A program made the translations under genes and the position numbers. 64,000 nucleotides of DNA. Origin: Burkholderiales bacterium (GTDB taxonomy: Bacteria > Pseudomonadota > Gammaproteobacteria > Burkholderiales > Burkholderiaceae_C). Each line of letters starts with the position of its first letter. Position 1 is the first letter of the stretch. The DNA lies in contig JACRPO010000005.1 of assembly GCA_016223165.1 (NCBI GenBank), positions 902,926-966,925 on the forward strand, given 5' to 3'. The notes under the pieces were generated by a model. It saw nothing but the letters and a program-made list of their open reading frames with translations. It ran no database searches and was not told the DNA's origin. Positions 36,703-45,619 of this stretch are shown piece by piece.

Positions 36703-38259
36703 TCAGCTTCGACGTACGAACTCGCGCGGCCGCATGCCGCAGGCCCCGAGCACCGCGAAGTAGAGCAGCGCCACGCCGCCGAGCACCATAGCCACCTCGC
36801 CCGCGCGCTGCCAGGGGCGGGCCTGCAGGCCGATCCAGTCGATGTGCTCGGCCGCCAGCGCCAGCGCCCCGCCGAGGGCCACGTTGGCCGCCAGCACCTT
36901 CAAGGCGAAGGCCGACCAGCCCGTGGCCGGCCGATACGTGCCGCGCCGCAGCAGGCCGCCGAGCAGCAGCGAGGAGTTGACGAGGGCTCCGAGGCCGATC
37001 GAGAGCGCCAGTCCGGCATGCCCGAGCCACGGCACGAGAACGAGGTTCAGCGCCTGCGTCGCCACGAGCACGCCGATGGCGATCTTCACCGGCGTGCGCA
37101 CGTCGCCGCGCGCATAGAAGGCCGGTGCCAGCACCTTGATGGCGATGATGCCGAGCAGGCCGACACCGTAGCCGCGCAGCGCCCACACGGTGGCCGCGAC
37201 GTCCTCCGGCGAGAAGCGCCCGTAGTGGTAGAGCACGCTCACGAGCCCCACCGGGAAGATGAGCAGCGCCAGCGCGCAGGGCAGTGCCAGCAGCAGCACG
37301 AGGCGCAGACCCCAATCGAGCAACTCGCTGTAGCGCCCGGCGTCGGCCTGCGCATCGGCGGCGCTCAGCTGCGGCAGCAGGACCACGCCGAGCGCCACGC
37401 CCAGCAGCGCCGTCGGGAACTCCATCAGCCGGTCGGCATAGCTCAGCCACGACACGGCACCCACGGCCACGTGCGAGGCGATCTGCGTATTGATGACGAG
37501 CGACAGCTGCGCCACCGAGACGCCGAGCAGCGCCGGCGCCATCCGCCTGAGCACCTGCCGCGTGCCCGCATGGCGCCAGGCCGCGGCCAGCTGCGCGGGC
37601 GCGAGGCCGACGCGCGGCAGCTTGCCGATGGCGCGCAGCGCCGGCACCTGCACCGCCGCTTGCAGCAGGCCGCCGAGCATGACGCCGAAGCCCAGTGCCA
37701 GGATCGGCTGCACGCCATGCGCCTCGAACCACGGTGCACCGAGCCAGGCGGCGGCGATGACGGCCACGTTCAGCAGCACCGGGGTCACCGCCGGCACGGC
37801 AAAGCGCCTCCAGGTGTTGAGGATGCCGGCGGCCAGCGCGACGAGCGACATGAGGCCGATGTAGGGGAACATCAGCCGCGTCAGCAGAACCGCGGTGTCG
37901 AACTGCGCCAGCCCGGCGCCGATCACCCACACGAGCACGGGCGCGCCGACCACGCCGGCCAGGCAGGTGGCGAGCAGAGCCCAGCTGAGCATCGTGGCCA
38001 CCGCGTCGATCAGCGTCTGCGTGGCCGCGTCACCCTCGCGCTCGCGCGTGGCGCCGATCATCGGCACGAAGGCCTGCGAGAACGCGCCTTCAGCGAACAG
38101 GCGCCTGAACAGGTTGGGGATGCGGAAGGCGACGTTGAACGCGTCGGTGGCCGCACTCGCGCCGAACATCGCGGCGATGAGCTGTTCCCGCACCAGGCCC
38201 GTGATGCGCGAGACAAGCGTGAGGAGCGAGACGGTGGAGGCGGCCTTGAGCAGGTTCAC
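36703..38259 (-). CDS. murJ: Lipid II flippase MurJ
   Basis: 518 residues, about 14 membrane helices. MurJ flips lipid II across the inner membrane for peptidoglycan synthesis. [20 protein letters not shown] and [20 protein letters not shown] are the MviN/MurJ signatures; the conserved Arg residues of the cavity lie in these segments. A TATAAT on the minus strand only about 12 bases before the ATG implies a very short 5' leader. Confidence 0.96.
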   Translation of the reverse strand: MNLLKAASTVSLLTLVSRITGLVREQLIAAMFGASAATDAFNVAFRIPNLFRRLFAEGAFSQAFVPMIGATREREGDAATQTLIDAVATMLSWALLATCLAGVVGAPVLVWVIGAGLAQFDTAVLLTRLMFPYIGLMSLVALAAGILNTWRRFAVPAVTPVLLNVAVIAAAWLGAPWFEAHGVQPILALGFGVMLGGLLQAAVQVPALRAIGKLPRVGLAPAQLAAAWRHAGTRQVLRRMAPALLGVSVAQLSLVINTQIASHVAVGAVSWLSYADRLMEFPTALLGVALGVVLLPQLSAADAQADAGRYSELLDWGLRLVLLLALPCALALLIFPVGLVSVLYHYGRFSPEDVAATVWALRGYGVGLLGIIAIKVLAPAFYARGDVRTPVKIAIGVLVATQALNLVLVPWLGHAGLALSIGLGALVNSSLLLGGLLRRGTYRPATGWSAFALKVLAANVALGGALALAAEHIDWIGLQARPWQRAGEVAMVLGGVALLYFAVLGACGMRPREFVRRS

Positions 38260-38270
38260 GGGCGGCGCGG

Positions 38271-38325
38271 ATTATAGGCAGCCGCCCCAGGCGCGGCAGG
38301 TTGGCGCGGCACTCGGTGCTATACT
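38271..38325. promoter_or_regulatory. Divergent promoters murJ / rpsT
   Basis: TATAAT on the minus strand at 38276-38271 faces murJ. TATACT on the plus strand at 38320-38325 faces rpsT, 39 bases before its ATG. The -35 elements are weak in both. Confidence 0.45.
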
Positions 38326-38363
38326 TGAAAGTCTTTGCTCCCAGGCACCTTCATACGTCGACC

Positions 38364-38666
38364 ATGGCCACTTCGTCCAAAGCCAAGAAGAAGACCGTTC
38401 GCCTCGCCTCCGGCCGCAAGCGTGCGCGCCAGGACGTCGAGTTGAATGCCGGCAACAGCGCATTGCGCTCGCACTTCCGCACCGTCGTCAAGAACGTGCA
38501 GAAGGCCGTCGCCGCCGGCGACAAGGTGAAGGCGGGCGAGGTCTTCAAGGCCGCGCAACGCGTCATCGACTCGGTGGCCGACAAGGGCATCTTCCACAAG
38601 AACAAGGCCGCGCGCACGAAGAGCCGCCTGGCCGCCCGCGTGAAGGCGCTGGCCACCGCGGCCTGA
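38364..38666 (+). CDS. rpsT: 30S ribosomal protein S20
   Basis: 100 residues, [20 protein letters not shown], then the three-helix bundle with [18 protein letters not shown] and [21 protein letters not shown]20 binds 16S rRNA early in assembly. It is about ten residues longer than the E. coli protein at the N-terminus, common in Burkholderiales. The gene is monocistronic, with its own terminator. Confidence 0.97.
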   Translation: MATSSKAKKKTVRLASGRKRARQDVELNAGNSALRSHFRTVVKNVQKAVAAGDKVKAGEVFKAAQRVIDSVADKGIFHKNKAARTKSRLAARVKALATAA

Positions 38667-38687
38667 AGCGCAGCCCCCCGAAGCAGC

Positions 38688-38717
38688 GAAGCCCGCCGAT
38701 GGCGGGCTTCTTCATTT
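38688..38717 (+). terminator. Rho-independent terminator of rpsT
   Basis: A ten-bp stem GAAGCCCGCC / GGCGGGCTTC with a GAT loop at 38688-38710 is followed by TTCATTT, 22 bases after the stop codon. Confidence 0.88.
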
Positions 38718-38775
38718 GGGGCACAGGCCGCCACTGCGGGGTGCGTGTTGGCGCAGCCGCAGACGTCGCGCGAAC

Positions 38776-39114
38776 TCAAGCCTTCGGCGGTGTCTCGGCC
38801 GGCAGCACGCAGACCTCGGCCACCGGCAGGTCGTTGTCGCGCGCGAAGTTCATGACGAAGTCCCAGGCCATCGGCTCGATGTCGCGCAGCGCCTCGTTGA
38901 CGAGCACGCAGCGCACTTCGTCGACCACCTGCGGCACGCAGTAGGGTGAGTAGCCGATGAAGGCACCGATGCCGCCTGCCCCACCACGGCCGCCGGGCCG
39001 GAACGAGGACATCGCCCCGGCCAGGCGCTCGGCCCAGTCGCTGGGCCGGAAGACCTTGCCGGCATTCGTGATGCCATGGATGTAGAACTGGCGTGGCTTG
39101 TTGCTGCTTGTCAT
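38776..39114 (-). CDS. DUF3579 protein
   Basis: 112 residues. FYIHGITNAGKVFRPSDWAE and PMAWDFVMNFARDNDLPVAE mark the DUF3579 family, found almost only in betaproteobacteria and usually next to argD. A Gly/Arg-rich stretch lies in the middle. No function is known. The start ATG at 39114 (MTSSNKP) fits. It is divergent from argD. Confidence 0.88.
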   Translation of the reverse strand: MTSSNKPRQFYIHGITNAGKVFRPSDWAERLAGAMSSFRPGGRGGAGGIGAFIGYSPYCVPQVVDEVRCVLVNEALRDIEPMAWDFVMNFARDNDLPVAEVCVLPAETPPKA

Positions 39115-39447
39115 TAGGTGCCCACGCGGCACCCCCCTGAGCGACGGCACCGGCTGCAGCCACGGCAGGGTGACCCCGCCGCGTGCAGACCGCATTGTGC
39201 CAAGGTGTTGCTGCGTCGCAGCATGCATGATGGAATCCGTTTCGCCGAGGCGTCGATTCACGTCGATTCGACCCGAGGAACTTCGGCCACGCCGCGCCGG
39301 CCTGAAGGGCAGAAGGGAACGGCGCTCGCCGAATAGAATCGATTCCGCGCCGGACCGTGACCCATGTGTCGCCGCCCGGCGCTTTTCATCTGGGCAAGCG
39401 ACGTGGCCGGTGCCGCGGCGGGCGCCCCAACGAAGGAGCCTGCGTCG
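39115..39447. promoter_or_regulatory. Divergent DUF3579/argD intergenic region
   Basis: This 333-bp gap has no supportable gene. It contains GAATCGATTC, a perfect ten-base palindrome at 39336-39345 preceded by GAATA, about 100 bases before argD. The same ten bases occur inside the 15802-15815 palindrome. A GAAGGAG ribosome-binding site for argD is at 39432-39438. Confidence 0.4.
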
Positions 39448-40656
39448 ATGAACGCCACCGCCACCGCGACGATGCCGCACGTGATGAACACCTACGGCCG
39501 CCTGCCGCTGGCGCTGGCCTACGGCAAGGGCGCCTGGCTGTGGGACACGCAGGGCCGCAAGTACCTTGACGGCCTCGGCGGCATCGCCGTCAACACGCTC
39601 GGCCACGGCCACCCCAAGCTCGTGCCGGCGCTGCAGGAGCAGGTGGCGCGCATGATCCACTGCTCCAACTACTACGAGGTGCCGCTGCAGGAGCAGCTGG
39701 CCGCCAAGCTGTGCGAGCTCTCGGGGCTCTCGGCCGCGTTCTTCTGCAACAGCGGCCTCGAAGCCAACGAGGGCGCGATCAAGATCGCGCGCAAGTTCGG
39801 CCACGACAAGGGCATCGACCGTCCCGAGATCATCGTCTACGAGAAGGCCTTCCATGGCCGCAGCATCGCCACGCTCTCGGCCACCGGCAACGTCAAGGTG
39901 CAGAAGGGCTTCGAGCCGCTCGTCGAGGGCTTCGTGCGCGTGCCGCTGAACGACTTCGCCGCTGTCGAGCAGGTGGCGCGCACGAACCCGAACGTCGTGG
40001 CCGTCTTCCTCGAGGTCATTCAGGGCGAAGGCGGCATCAACCCCACGCGTGCCGACTACCTGCGCCAGTTGCGCACGCTGTGCGACAAGCAGGGCTGGCT
40101 CATGATGCTCGACGAGGTGCAGTGCGGCCTCGGCCGCACCGGCAAGTGGTTCGCGCACCAATGGGCCGGCATCGTGCCCGACGTGATGCCGCTCGCCAAG
40201 GGCCTCGGCTCGGGCGTGCCGGTCGGTGCCATCGTCGTCGGCCCGAAGGCCAAGGACGTGCTCGGCCCCGGCAACCACGGCACCACCTTCGGCGGCAACC
40301 CGCTCGCCATGCGCGCCGGCGTCGAGACGCTGCGCATCATGGAGGAGGACGGCCTGCTCGCCAACGCCGCCGCGGTGGGCGAGGTGCTGCACGGGGCGCT
40401 GAAGGCCGGCCTCGCCGGGGAGCGTGGCGTCGTCGAGTTCCGCGGCCAGGGCCTGATGGTGGGCATCGAGCTCGACCGCCCCTGCGGCGCCCTGCTGCAG
40501 CGCGCTGCCGACGCCGGGCTGATGATCAGCGTCACCGCCGACCGAGTCGTGCGCCTGCTGCCGCCGCTCATCCTGAATGCCGACGAGGCACGGCAGATCG
40601 CGGCCATCCTGTGCCCGCTGATCAAGGCCTTCCTCGCCGAGCCGGCCCAGCCGTGA
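39448..40656 (+). CDS. argD: Acetylornithine aminotransferase
   Basis: 402 residues, class III PLP aminotransferase. It converts N-acetylglutamate semialdehyde to acetylornithine in arginine synthesis. NSGLEANEGAIKIARKFG, the LMMLDEVQCGLGRTGKWF aspartate and the PLP lysine in PLAKGLGSGVPVGAI (about residue 251) are intact. The start ATG at 39448 has GAAGGAG nine bases upstream; the longer frame to 39364 is not needed. argF follows after 4 bp. Confidence 0.95.
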   Translation: MNATATATMPHVMNTYGRLPLALAYGKGAWLWDTQGRKYLDGLGGIAVNTLGHGHPKLVPALQEQVARMIHCSNYYEVPLQEQLAAKLCELSGLSAAFFCNSGLEANEGAIKIARKFGHDKGIDRPEIIVYEKAFHGRSIATLSATGNVKVQKGFEPLVEGFVRVPLNDFAAVEQVARTNPNVVAVFLEVIQGEGGINPTRADYLRQLRTLCDKQGWLMMLDEVQCGLGRTGKWFAHQWAGIVPDVMPLAKGLGSGVPVGAIVVGPKAKDVLGPGNHGTTFGGNPLAMRAGVETLRIMEEDGLLANAAAVGEVLHGALKAGLAGERGVVEFRGQGLMVGIELDRPCGALLQRAADAGLMISVTADRVVRLLPPLILNADEARQIAAILCPLIKAFLAEPAQP

Positions 40657-40660
40657 AGCC

Positions 40661-41593
40661 ATGAAACCCGGTGCCGCCCTGATGAAGCACTTCCTGCAGA
40701 TCAAGGACCTGCGCGCCGAGGAGTACGCCTACCTCTTCGAGCGCACGCGCGTCATCAAGACGCGCTTCAAGAACTACGAGCGCTACACGCCGCTGGTCGA
40801 CCGCACGCTGGCCATGATCTTCGAGAAGGCCAGCACGCGCACGCGCGTCAGCTTCGAGGCCGGCATGTACCAGATGGGCGGCTCGGTGGTGCACCTGACC
40901 ACCGGCGACACGCACCTCGGCCGTGCCGAGCCGCTCGAGGACACGGCGCGCGTCATCAGCCGCATGGTCGACCTGGTGATGATCCGCACCTACGAGCAGG
41001 AGAAGATCGAACGCTTCGCAGCACATTCGCGCGTGCCGGTCATCAACGGCCTCACGAACGAATACCACCCGTGCCAGATCCTGGCCGACATCTTCACCTT
41101 CATCGAGCACCGCGGCAGCATCCAAGGCAAGACCGTGGCCTGGGTCGGCGACGGCAACAACATGGCCAACACCTGGCTGCAGGCGGCCGAGGTGATGGGC
41201 TTCAAGCTGCACCTGTCCACGCCCAGCGGCTACGAGGTCGACCACGCCGTGGCCGGCGTCGGCGACCGCTCCTGCTTCGAGGTCTTCGACCACCCGATGC
41301 GCGCCTGCGAAGGCGCCCACCTCGTCACCACCGACGTGTGGACGAGCATGGGCTACGAAGCCGAGAACGAAGAGCGCCTCAAGGCTTTCGTCGACTGGTG
41401 CGTCGACGAAGAGATGATGGCCGTGGCGCAGCCCGACGCACTCTTCATGCACTGCCTGCCCGCGCATCGCGGCGAGGAAGTCACCGCCGAGGTCATCGAC
41501 GGCCCGCAGTCGGTGGTGTGGGACGAGGCCGAGAACCGCATGCACGTGCAGAAGGCGCTGATGGAGTACCTGCTGCTCGGCCGCATCGGGTGA
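40661..41593 (+). CDS. argF: Ornithine carbamoyltransferase
   Basis: 310 residues. It makes citrulline from ornithine and carbamoyl phosphate. The carbamoyl-phosphate loop STRTR is near residue 58, and the ornithine loop HCLPAHRGEEV near residue 264. The start may be ATG 40661 or ATG 40682 (MKHFLQIKDL), the more usual first residue in the family. It is co-transcribed with argD. Confidence 0.96.
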   Translation: MKPGAALMKHFLQIKDLRAEEYAYLFERTRVIKTRFKNYERYTPLVDRTLAMIFEKASTRTRVSFEAGMYQMGGSVVHLTTGDTHLGRAEPLEDTARVISRMVDLVMIRTYEQEKIERFAAHSRVPVINGLTNEYHPCQILADIFTFIEHRGSIQGKTVAWVGDGNNMANTWLQAAEVMGFKLHLSTPSGYEVDHAVAGVGDRSCFEVFDHPMRACEGAHLVTTDVWTSMGYEAENEERLKAFVDWCVDEEMMAVAQPDALFMHCLPAHRGEEVTAEVIDGPQSVVWDEAENRMHVQKALMEYLLLGRIG

Positions 41594-41611
41594 ACGGCGG
41601 ATGAGCATCGG

Positions 41612-42265
41612 ATGACCGACAGCGAACTCCTCGCCCTCGCGCGCGACACCGCGCACGACATCGCCGACGAGGCGGCGTTGCGTCGCATCTATGCCAACGG
41701 CCCCGGTGAGACTTCGCTCGCCAAGGTGGCCGACCATGTGCACGCGCTGTACCGGCCCTACATCGAAGCGGCACCGTTCGCCGTGCTCGCCACCGTGGGC
41801 GAGCACGGCCTCGACACCTCGCCACGCGGCGACGCACCGGGCTTCGTCGTCGTCGCCGACGAGAAGACGCTGCTGCTGCCCGACCGCCGCGGCAACCAGC
41901 GCATCGACAGCCTGCGCAACATCGCGCGCGATCCGCGCATCGCGCTGCTGTTCCTGATTCCAGGCTGCGGCGAGGCACTGCGCGTCAACGGCACGGCGCG
42001 CATCAGCGCCTCGCCGTCGCTCGCCGCGCGCTTCACGGTGCAGGGCCAGCTGCCGGCCACGGTGCTCGTGATTTCGGTGGCGAGCGTGTTCTTCCAGTGC
42101 GCGCGCGCCGTGAAGCGCTCGCGGCTGTGGCAGGCGGCCGCGCAGTTCGTGCCCGGCGCCCTGCCGAGCCCCGGCGCCATCCTGCAGACGCTCGGACGCG
42201 GCAGCGTCGACGGCGTGCAGTACGACGCCGAGCTCCAAGGCCGGCAGGCCCGCACGTTGTACTGA
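41612..42265 (+). CDS. Pyridoxamine-5'-phosphate-oxidase-like FMN-binding protein
   Basis: 217 residues. The split-barrel flavin fold is suggested by FAVLATVGEHGLDTSPRGDA, VVVADEKTLLLPDRRGNQRI and IALLFLIPGCGEALRVNGTA, features of the MSMEG_1061-type family. The family is mostly uncharacterised and may bind FMN or F420. It follows argF after 18 bp on the same strand, although no link with arginine synthesis is evident. Confidence 0.85.
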   Translation: MTDSELLALARDTAHDIADEAALRRIYANGPGETSLAKVADHVHALYRPYIEAAPFAVLATVGEHGLDTSPRGDAPGFVVVADEKTLLLPDRRGNQRIDSLRNIARDPRIALLFLIPGCGEALRVNGTARISASPSLAARFTVQGQLPATVLVISVASVFFQCARAVKRSRLWQAAAQFVPGALPSPGAILQTLGRGSVDGVQYDAELQGRQARTLY

Positions 42266-42459
42266 ACCGGTGCCCGGCCGCAGCGGCCGCGCACGATCCG
42301 TTGCGGCCACGGGGGGCGAAGCGGCCCGCGCCCGCGGTGGTGGTGCCGGAGCTGCACGATCCACGCCGTCAGGAGCAACGCCGCAGCCTCGGCATGTGCG
42401 GCCATGTGCCGCGAGTTCAAGGGCGCTGGCAAAGATGCGCCGCCCGACGATGGCGTCCT

Positions 42460-42487
42460 CTTGAAGCCTCGCCCGGCCACCCTATCT
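42460..42487 (+). promoter_or_regulatory. Sigma-32 (RpoH) promoter of the hsp20 pair
   Basis: CTTGAA at 42460-42465, a 14-base spacer, then CCCTATCT at 42480-42487 match the heat-shock consensus CTTGAA-N11-16-CCCCATNT with one mismatch. It lies about 107 bases before the first hsp20 gene. The remaining gap 42266-42593 (328 bp) shows no gene. Confidence 0.75.
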
Positions 42488-42593
42488 CGTGATGCATCGG
42501 CGAGGGCATGCGCCTGTGCCGACGGGCCTGTCGCCTGCCCGGGTGGCCGGCCCGCGACGCGACATCCGACCTGCGACCCGATTGGAGGAACTC

Positions 42594-43031
42594 ATGTACC
42601 GAACCCTGTTCCCGCGCGACCTGTTCGCCGACTTCGACCGCCTCCAGCGCGAGATGTCGGGCCTCTTCGATGCCAGCCCCAGCATCCGTGGCTTGGGCCG
42701 CGGCGGCTATCCGGCGCTCAACGTCGGGCTCTCGCCAGCATCGGTGCAGGTGTACGCCTTTGCCCCGGGCCTCGATCCGGCATCGATCGAGATCAACCTC
42801 GACCGCGCCGTGCTGACGCTGGCCGGCGAACGCAAGAACACCGTACCCGCACCCGACGCCAAGACCAGCGTGCACATGCAGGAGCGCTTCGCCGGCCGCT
42901 TCCGCCGCGTCGTCAGCCTGCCCGAAGACATCGACCCCGACAGCGTCTCGGCCAGCTACACCGACGGCGTGCTGAACGTGACCGTCAAGCGCCGCGAGGC
43001 CGCGCAGCCTCGGCGCATCGCCGTGCAGTGA
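42594..43031 (+). CDS. Small heat shock protein Hsp20
   Basis: 145 residues. The alpha-crystallin domain spans about residues 40-135 (QVYAFAPGLDPASIEINLDR to YTDGVLNVTVKRRE), with the N-terminal MYRTLFPRDLFADFDRLQRE typical of class A/B bacterial Hsp20. It holds unfolding proteins as an ATP-independent chaperone. GGAGGA precedes the ATG at 42594. The C-terminal I-x-I/V motif reads RRIAVQ. It lies behind a sigma-32 promoter and is paired with a second hsp20 31 bp downstream. Confidence 0.94.
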   Translation: MYRTLFPRDLFADFDRLQREMSGLFDASPSIRGLGRGGYPALNVGLSPASVQVYAFAPGLDPASIEINLDRAVLTLAGERKNTVPAPDAKTSVHMQERFAGRFRRVVSLPEDIDPDSVSASYTDGVLNVTVKRREAAQPRRIAVQ

Positions 43032-43062
43032 ACCCGCAACGCACACCCGACAGGAGTGACGC

Positions 43063-43485
43063 ATGAACACCGTGACGCAAACCCGTGACACCCTTCCCGC
43101 CGAAGGCTCGCAAACCGAGCGCACCGACCGCACCGAGCGCACCCAGCGCAGCGAGGGCGCCCTGCTGCCGCCCGTGGATGTGATCGAAGATGCCAGCGGC
43201 ATCACGCTCTATGCCGACATGCCCGGCGTCGCCAAGGACCGCGTGCACCTGCGCGTCGAGGGCGAACGCCTCACGCTCGAGGGCGAGATGGCGCTCGCCG
43301 TGCCGCAAGGCATGGAGCCCACGCACGCCGAGGTGCAGCGCTCGCGCTATCACCGCGCCTTCACGCTCAGCAAGGAGCTCGATGCCGACAAGGTGAGCGC
43401 GGAGATGAGCCACGGCGTGCTGCGCGTGCGCATCCCGAAGGCCGCGCACGCTCAGCCGCGCCGCGTGCAGGTGCAGGTGGCCTGA
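43063..43485 (+). CDS. Small heat shock protein Hsp20 (second copy)
   Basis: 140 residues. It has a short Thr/Glu/Arg-rich N-terminus and an alpha-crystallin domain from DVIEDASGITLYADMPGVAK to LRVRIPKAAHAQPRRVQV. Two-gene hsp20 operons usually encode partner chaperones of different N-terminal types, which fits here. AGGAG precedes the ATG. Confidence 0.93.
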   Translation: MNTVTQTRDTLPAEGSQTERTDRTERTQRSEGALLPPVDVIEDASGITLYADMPGVAKDRVHLRVEGERLTLEGEMALAVPQGMEPTHAEVQRSRYHRAFTLSKELDADKVSAEMSHGVLRVRIPKAAHAQPRRVQVQVA

Positions 43486-43573
43486 GGGGCTGATTCGGGG
43501 GGCCTGGGTGGCGCAGGGGGCCTGCCGGCGCCGTCACGCCGACGTCACGTCCCACACGCCCTTCGCGTCCCCT

Positions 43574-44818
43574 TCAGGTGGCCGGCCACCCGCGAACGCG
43601 GGTCAGGCCGGCCACGACGAGCAGCCCGACGAGCGCGAACGTCAGTGCCGGCAGGCCGGCCCAGCCGACGAGCTGGGCCGCTGTCGGCGCGATCCACACC
43701 ACTACCATCAGCCGCGACAGCGCCGCCACGGCGAGCAGCGACTGCAGCGAGCCGTTGTAGAAACCCTCGCGCCCGGTGTGCCCAAACCCGAGCGCACCGA
43801 CGAAGGCGCTGCACAGCATCACCGCCCAGGCGGCACCGGCCACGAGCTGCGCCGCCACCAGCCACGGCAGCGCCGGCGCCGCATGCGCCGCCGCCACGCC
43901 CATCGCCCCGAGCACCGCGCCCTGCGCCAGCGCCAGCGGCGCCCCCGTGCGCCGCACCCAGCGTGAGGCCGGCCAGAGGGCGAGGTTGAAGCCGATCCAG
44001 AACACGGGCATCAGATTGGCCATCTGCTCGGCGCCGCCGGCCGCGCGGTACAGCGGCGCGCTGGCCAGGAACACATGCACCTGGAAGCTGGCCGCCGCCA
44101 CCAGCACCGCGACCAGGAAGAGGCCACCGGCCGGCGGCAGCCCAGGGAGAGCCGGCGCGTCCATCGCGGCCGCCGACCCGGCCAACGCGCGCTGGCGCGC
44201 CAGGGCCTTCTCGGCCGCCACCATGCCGAGCGTCACCGCGGCCAGCGAGAGCGCGGAAAGCAGGAACGGCAGCCGCGCATCCACCCCCTTCAACACCAGC
44301 CCGACATAGGGCGACGCCGCATTCGCGAGCCCGAGGCCGAGCGCCGTGAAGGCCACCATCGCCGGCTGCAGCGGCTTGGCCACGTAGCGGCCGAGCAGCG
44401 TGAGCGGCGGCGCGCGCAGCGCCGAAGACGTCACCGCCCAGCACAGGGTCACGAGCATGAAGAGCCACCCCGGGCCCTGCGGCGCCAGCCAGGGCAGGAG
44501 CAGGAAGGCCAGCGACGAGACCAGCGTGGCGGCCAGCACCGCCTTCGCGATGCGCCCTTGCACGGCAGCCGCCTTGTCGCTCCAGACGCCGACCACGAGG
44601 TCGGTGACCAGGAAGATCAACTGGTCGAGCGCCAGGATCCAGGGCACCCAGCGCCGCTCGAGCCCGGCCTGCTGCGCCAGCTCGGGCAGGTAGATCGCGT
44701 AGGTGATCCAGCCGAGCGCGAACAGCAGTTGCACGGCGGCCAGGTACAGCCCGACACCGCGCGGCACGGCCACGGCCGGTGCCGCAACGGGGGCAGTGGA
44801 CAGGCTGGCGCTGCGCAC
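43574..44818 (-). CDS. MFS transporter
   Basis: 414 residues, about 12 membrane helices. The loop VVGVWSDKAAAVQGR between helices 2 and 3 corresponds to the MFS motif G-x3-D-(R/K). The substrate is unknown. Being the last gene of the otnK-otnC-denD-SDR run (18 bp after the SDR) suggests a sugar acid or a related intermediate, taken up or exported. Confidence 0.85.
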   Translation of the reverse strand: MRSASLSTAPVAAPAVAVPRGVGLYLAAVQLLFALGWITYAIYLPELAQQAGLERRWVPWILALDQLIFLVTDLVVGVWSDKAAAVQGRIAKAVLAATLVSSLAFLLLPWLAPQGPGWLFMLVTLCWAVTSSALRAPPLTLLGRYVAKPLQPAMVAFTALGLGLANAASPYVGLVLKGVDARLPFLLSALSLAAVTLGMVAAEKALARQRALAGSAAAMDAPALPGLPPAGGLFLVAVLVAAASFQVHVFLASAPLYRAAGGAEQMANLMPVFWIGFNLALWPASRWVRRTGAPLALAQGAVLGAMGVAAAHAAPALPWLVAAQLVAGAAWAVMLCSAFVGALGFGHTGREGFYNGSLQSLLAVAALSRLMVVVWIAPTAAQLVGWAGLPALTFALVGLLVVAGLTRVRGWPAT

Positions 44819-44836
44819 GGCTGCCGACCTGCAGGC

Positions 44837-45619
44837 TCAGTAGGTCGAGCGACCGCCGGTGATGTCGAAGACCGCGCCGGTGGAGAACGAGCAATCCTCG
44901 CTCGCCAGCCACGCGGCCATCGCGGCCACCTCGCTCACCTCGACGAAGCGGCCCATCGGGATCTTCGAGAGCATGTAGTCGATGTGCTCGGGCTTCATCT
45001 GCGCGAACATGGCCGTGCGCGCCGCCGCCGGCGCGATGGCGTTGACGAGGACGCCCTGGGCGGCGAGCTCCTTGCCGAGCGACTTGGTGAGCGCGATCAG
45101 CCCCGCCTTGCTGGCGCTGTAGTGGCTGGCGTTCGGGTTGCCTTCCTTGCCGGCCACCGAGGCGATGTTGACGATGCGCCCATAGCCTGGGCCGTCGCCC
45201 TTGCCACTCGCGCCCTTCAGCATCACCGGCACCACGTGTCGACAGGTGAGGTACGGGCCGATCAGGTTGACCTCCACCGTGCGGCGCCAGATGGCCGGGT
45301 CCAGCTCCCAGGTGGTGCCGTTGCCGCCTGTGATGCCGGCGTTGTTGACGAGGATGTCAATGCGGCCGGCGCCGGCCACCGTGCGCGCCGTCGCCGCCGC
45401 CACCGAGCCGTCGTCGGTCAGCTCGACCACCTGGCCGCTGACGCGCCCCACGTGGGTCTTCGCGAAACCGGAGAGGGTCTCGTCGAGCTTGGCCTTGTCC
45501 ACGTCCCACAGCACCACCTTCGCGCCGGAGGCGAGAAAGCGCTCGGTGATGGCGAGACCGATGCCCTGCGCGCCGCCGGTCACCACGGCGACGCGGCCCT
45601 CGAGGTCGATGCGGTTCAC
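44837..45619 (-). CDS. SDR-family oxidoreductase
   Basis: 260 residues. The nucleotide motif is TGGAQGIG (residues about 15-22), NNAG follows, then the catalytic Ser (IASVAG) and YSASK. The C-terminus FDITGGRSTY is typical of classical SDRs in sugar catabolism. It overlaps denD by four bases, so the two are translated together. Likely an NAD(P)-dependent polyol or sugar-acid dehydrogenase. Confidence 0.9.
   Translation of the reverse strand: MNRIDLEGRVAVVTGGAQGIGLAITERFLASGAKVVLWDVDKAKLDETLSGFAKTHVGRVSGQVVELTDDGSVAAATARTVAGAGRIDILVNNAGITGGNGTTWELDPAIWRRTVEVNLIGPYLTCRHVVPVMLKGASGKGDGPGYGRIVNIASVAGKEGNPNASHYSASKAGLIALTKSLGKELAAQGVLVNAIAPAAARTAMFAQMKPEHIDYMLSKIPMGRFVEVSEVAAMAAWLASEDCSFSTGAVFDITGGRSTY

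Noticed and set aside
35107..37930. Long minus-strand frames (716 and 182 codons) overlapping hda, the SirB1-like gene and murJ
   Set aside because: Composition is Arg/Ala/Gly-rich without any motif, typical of shadow frames.
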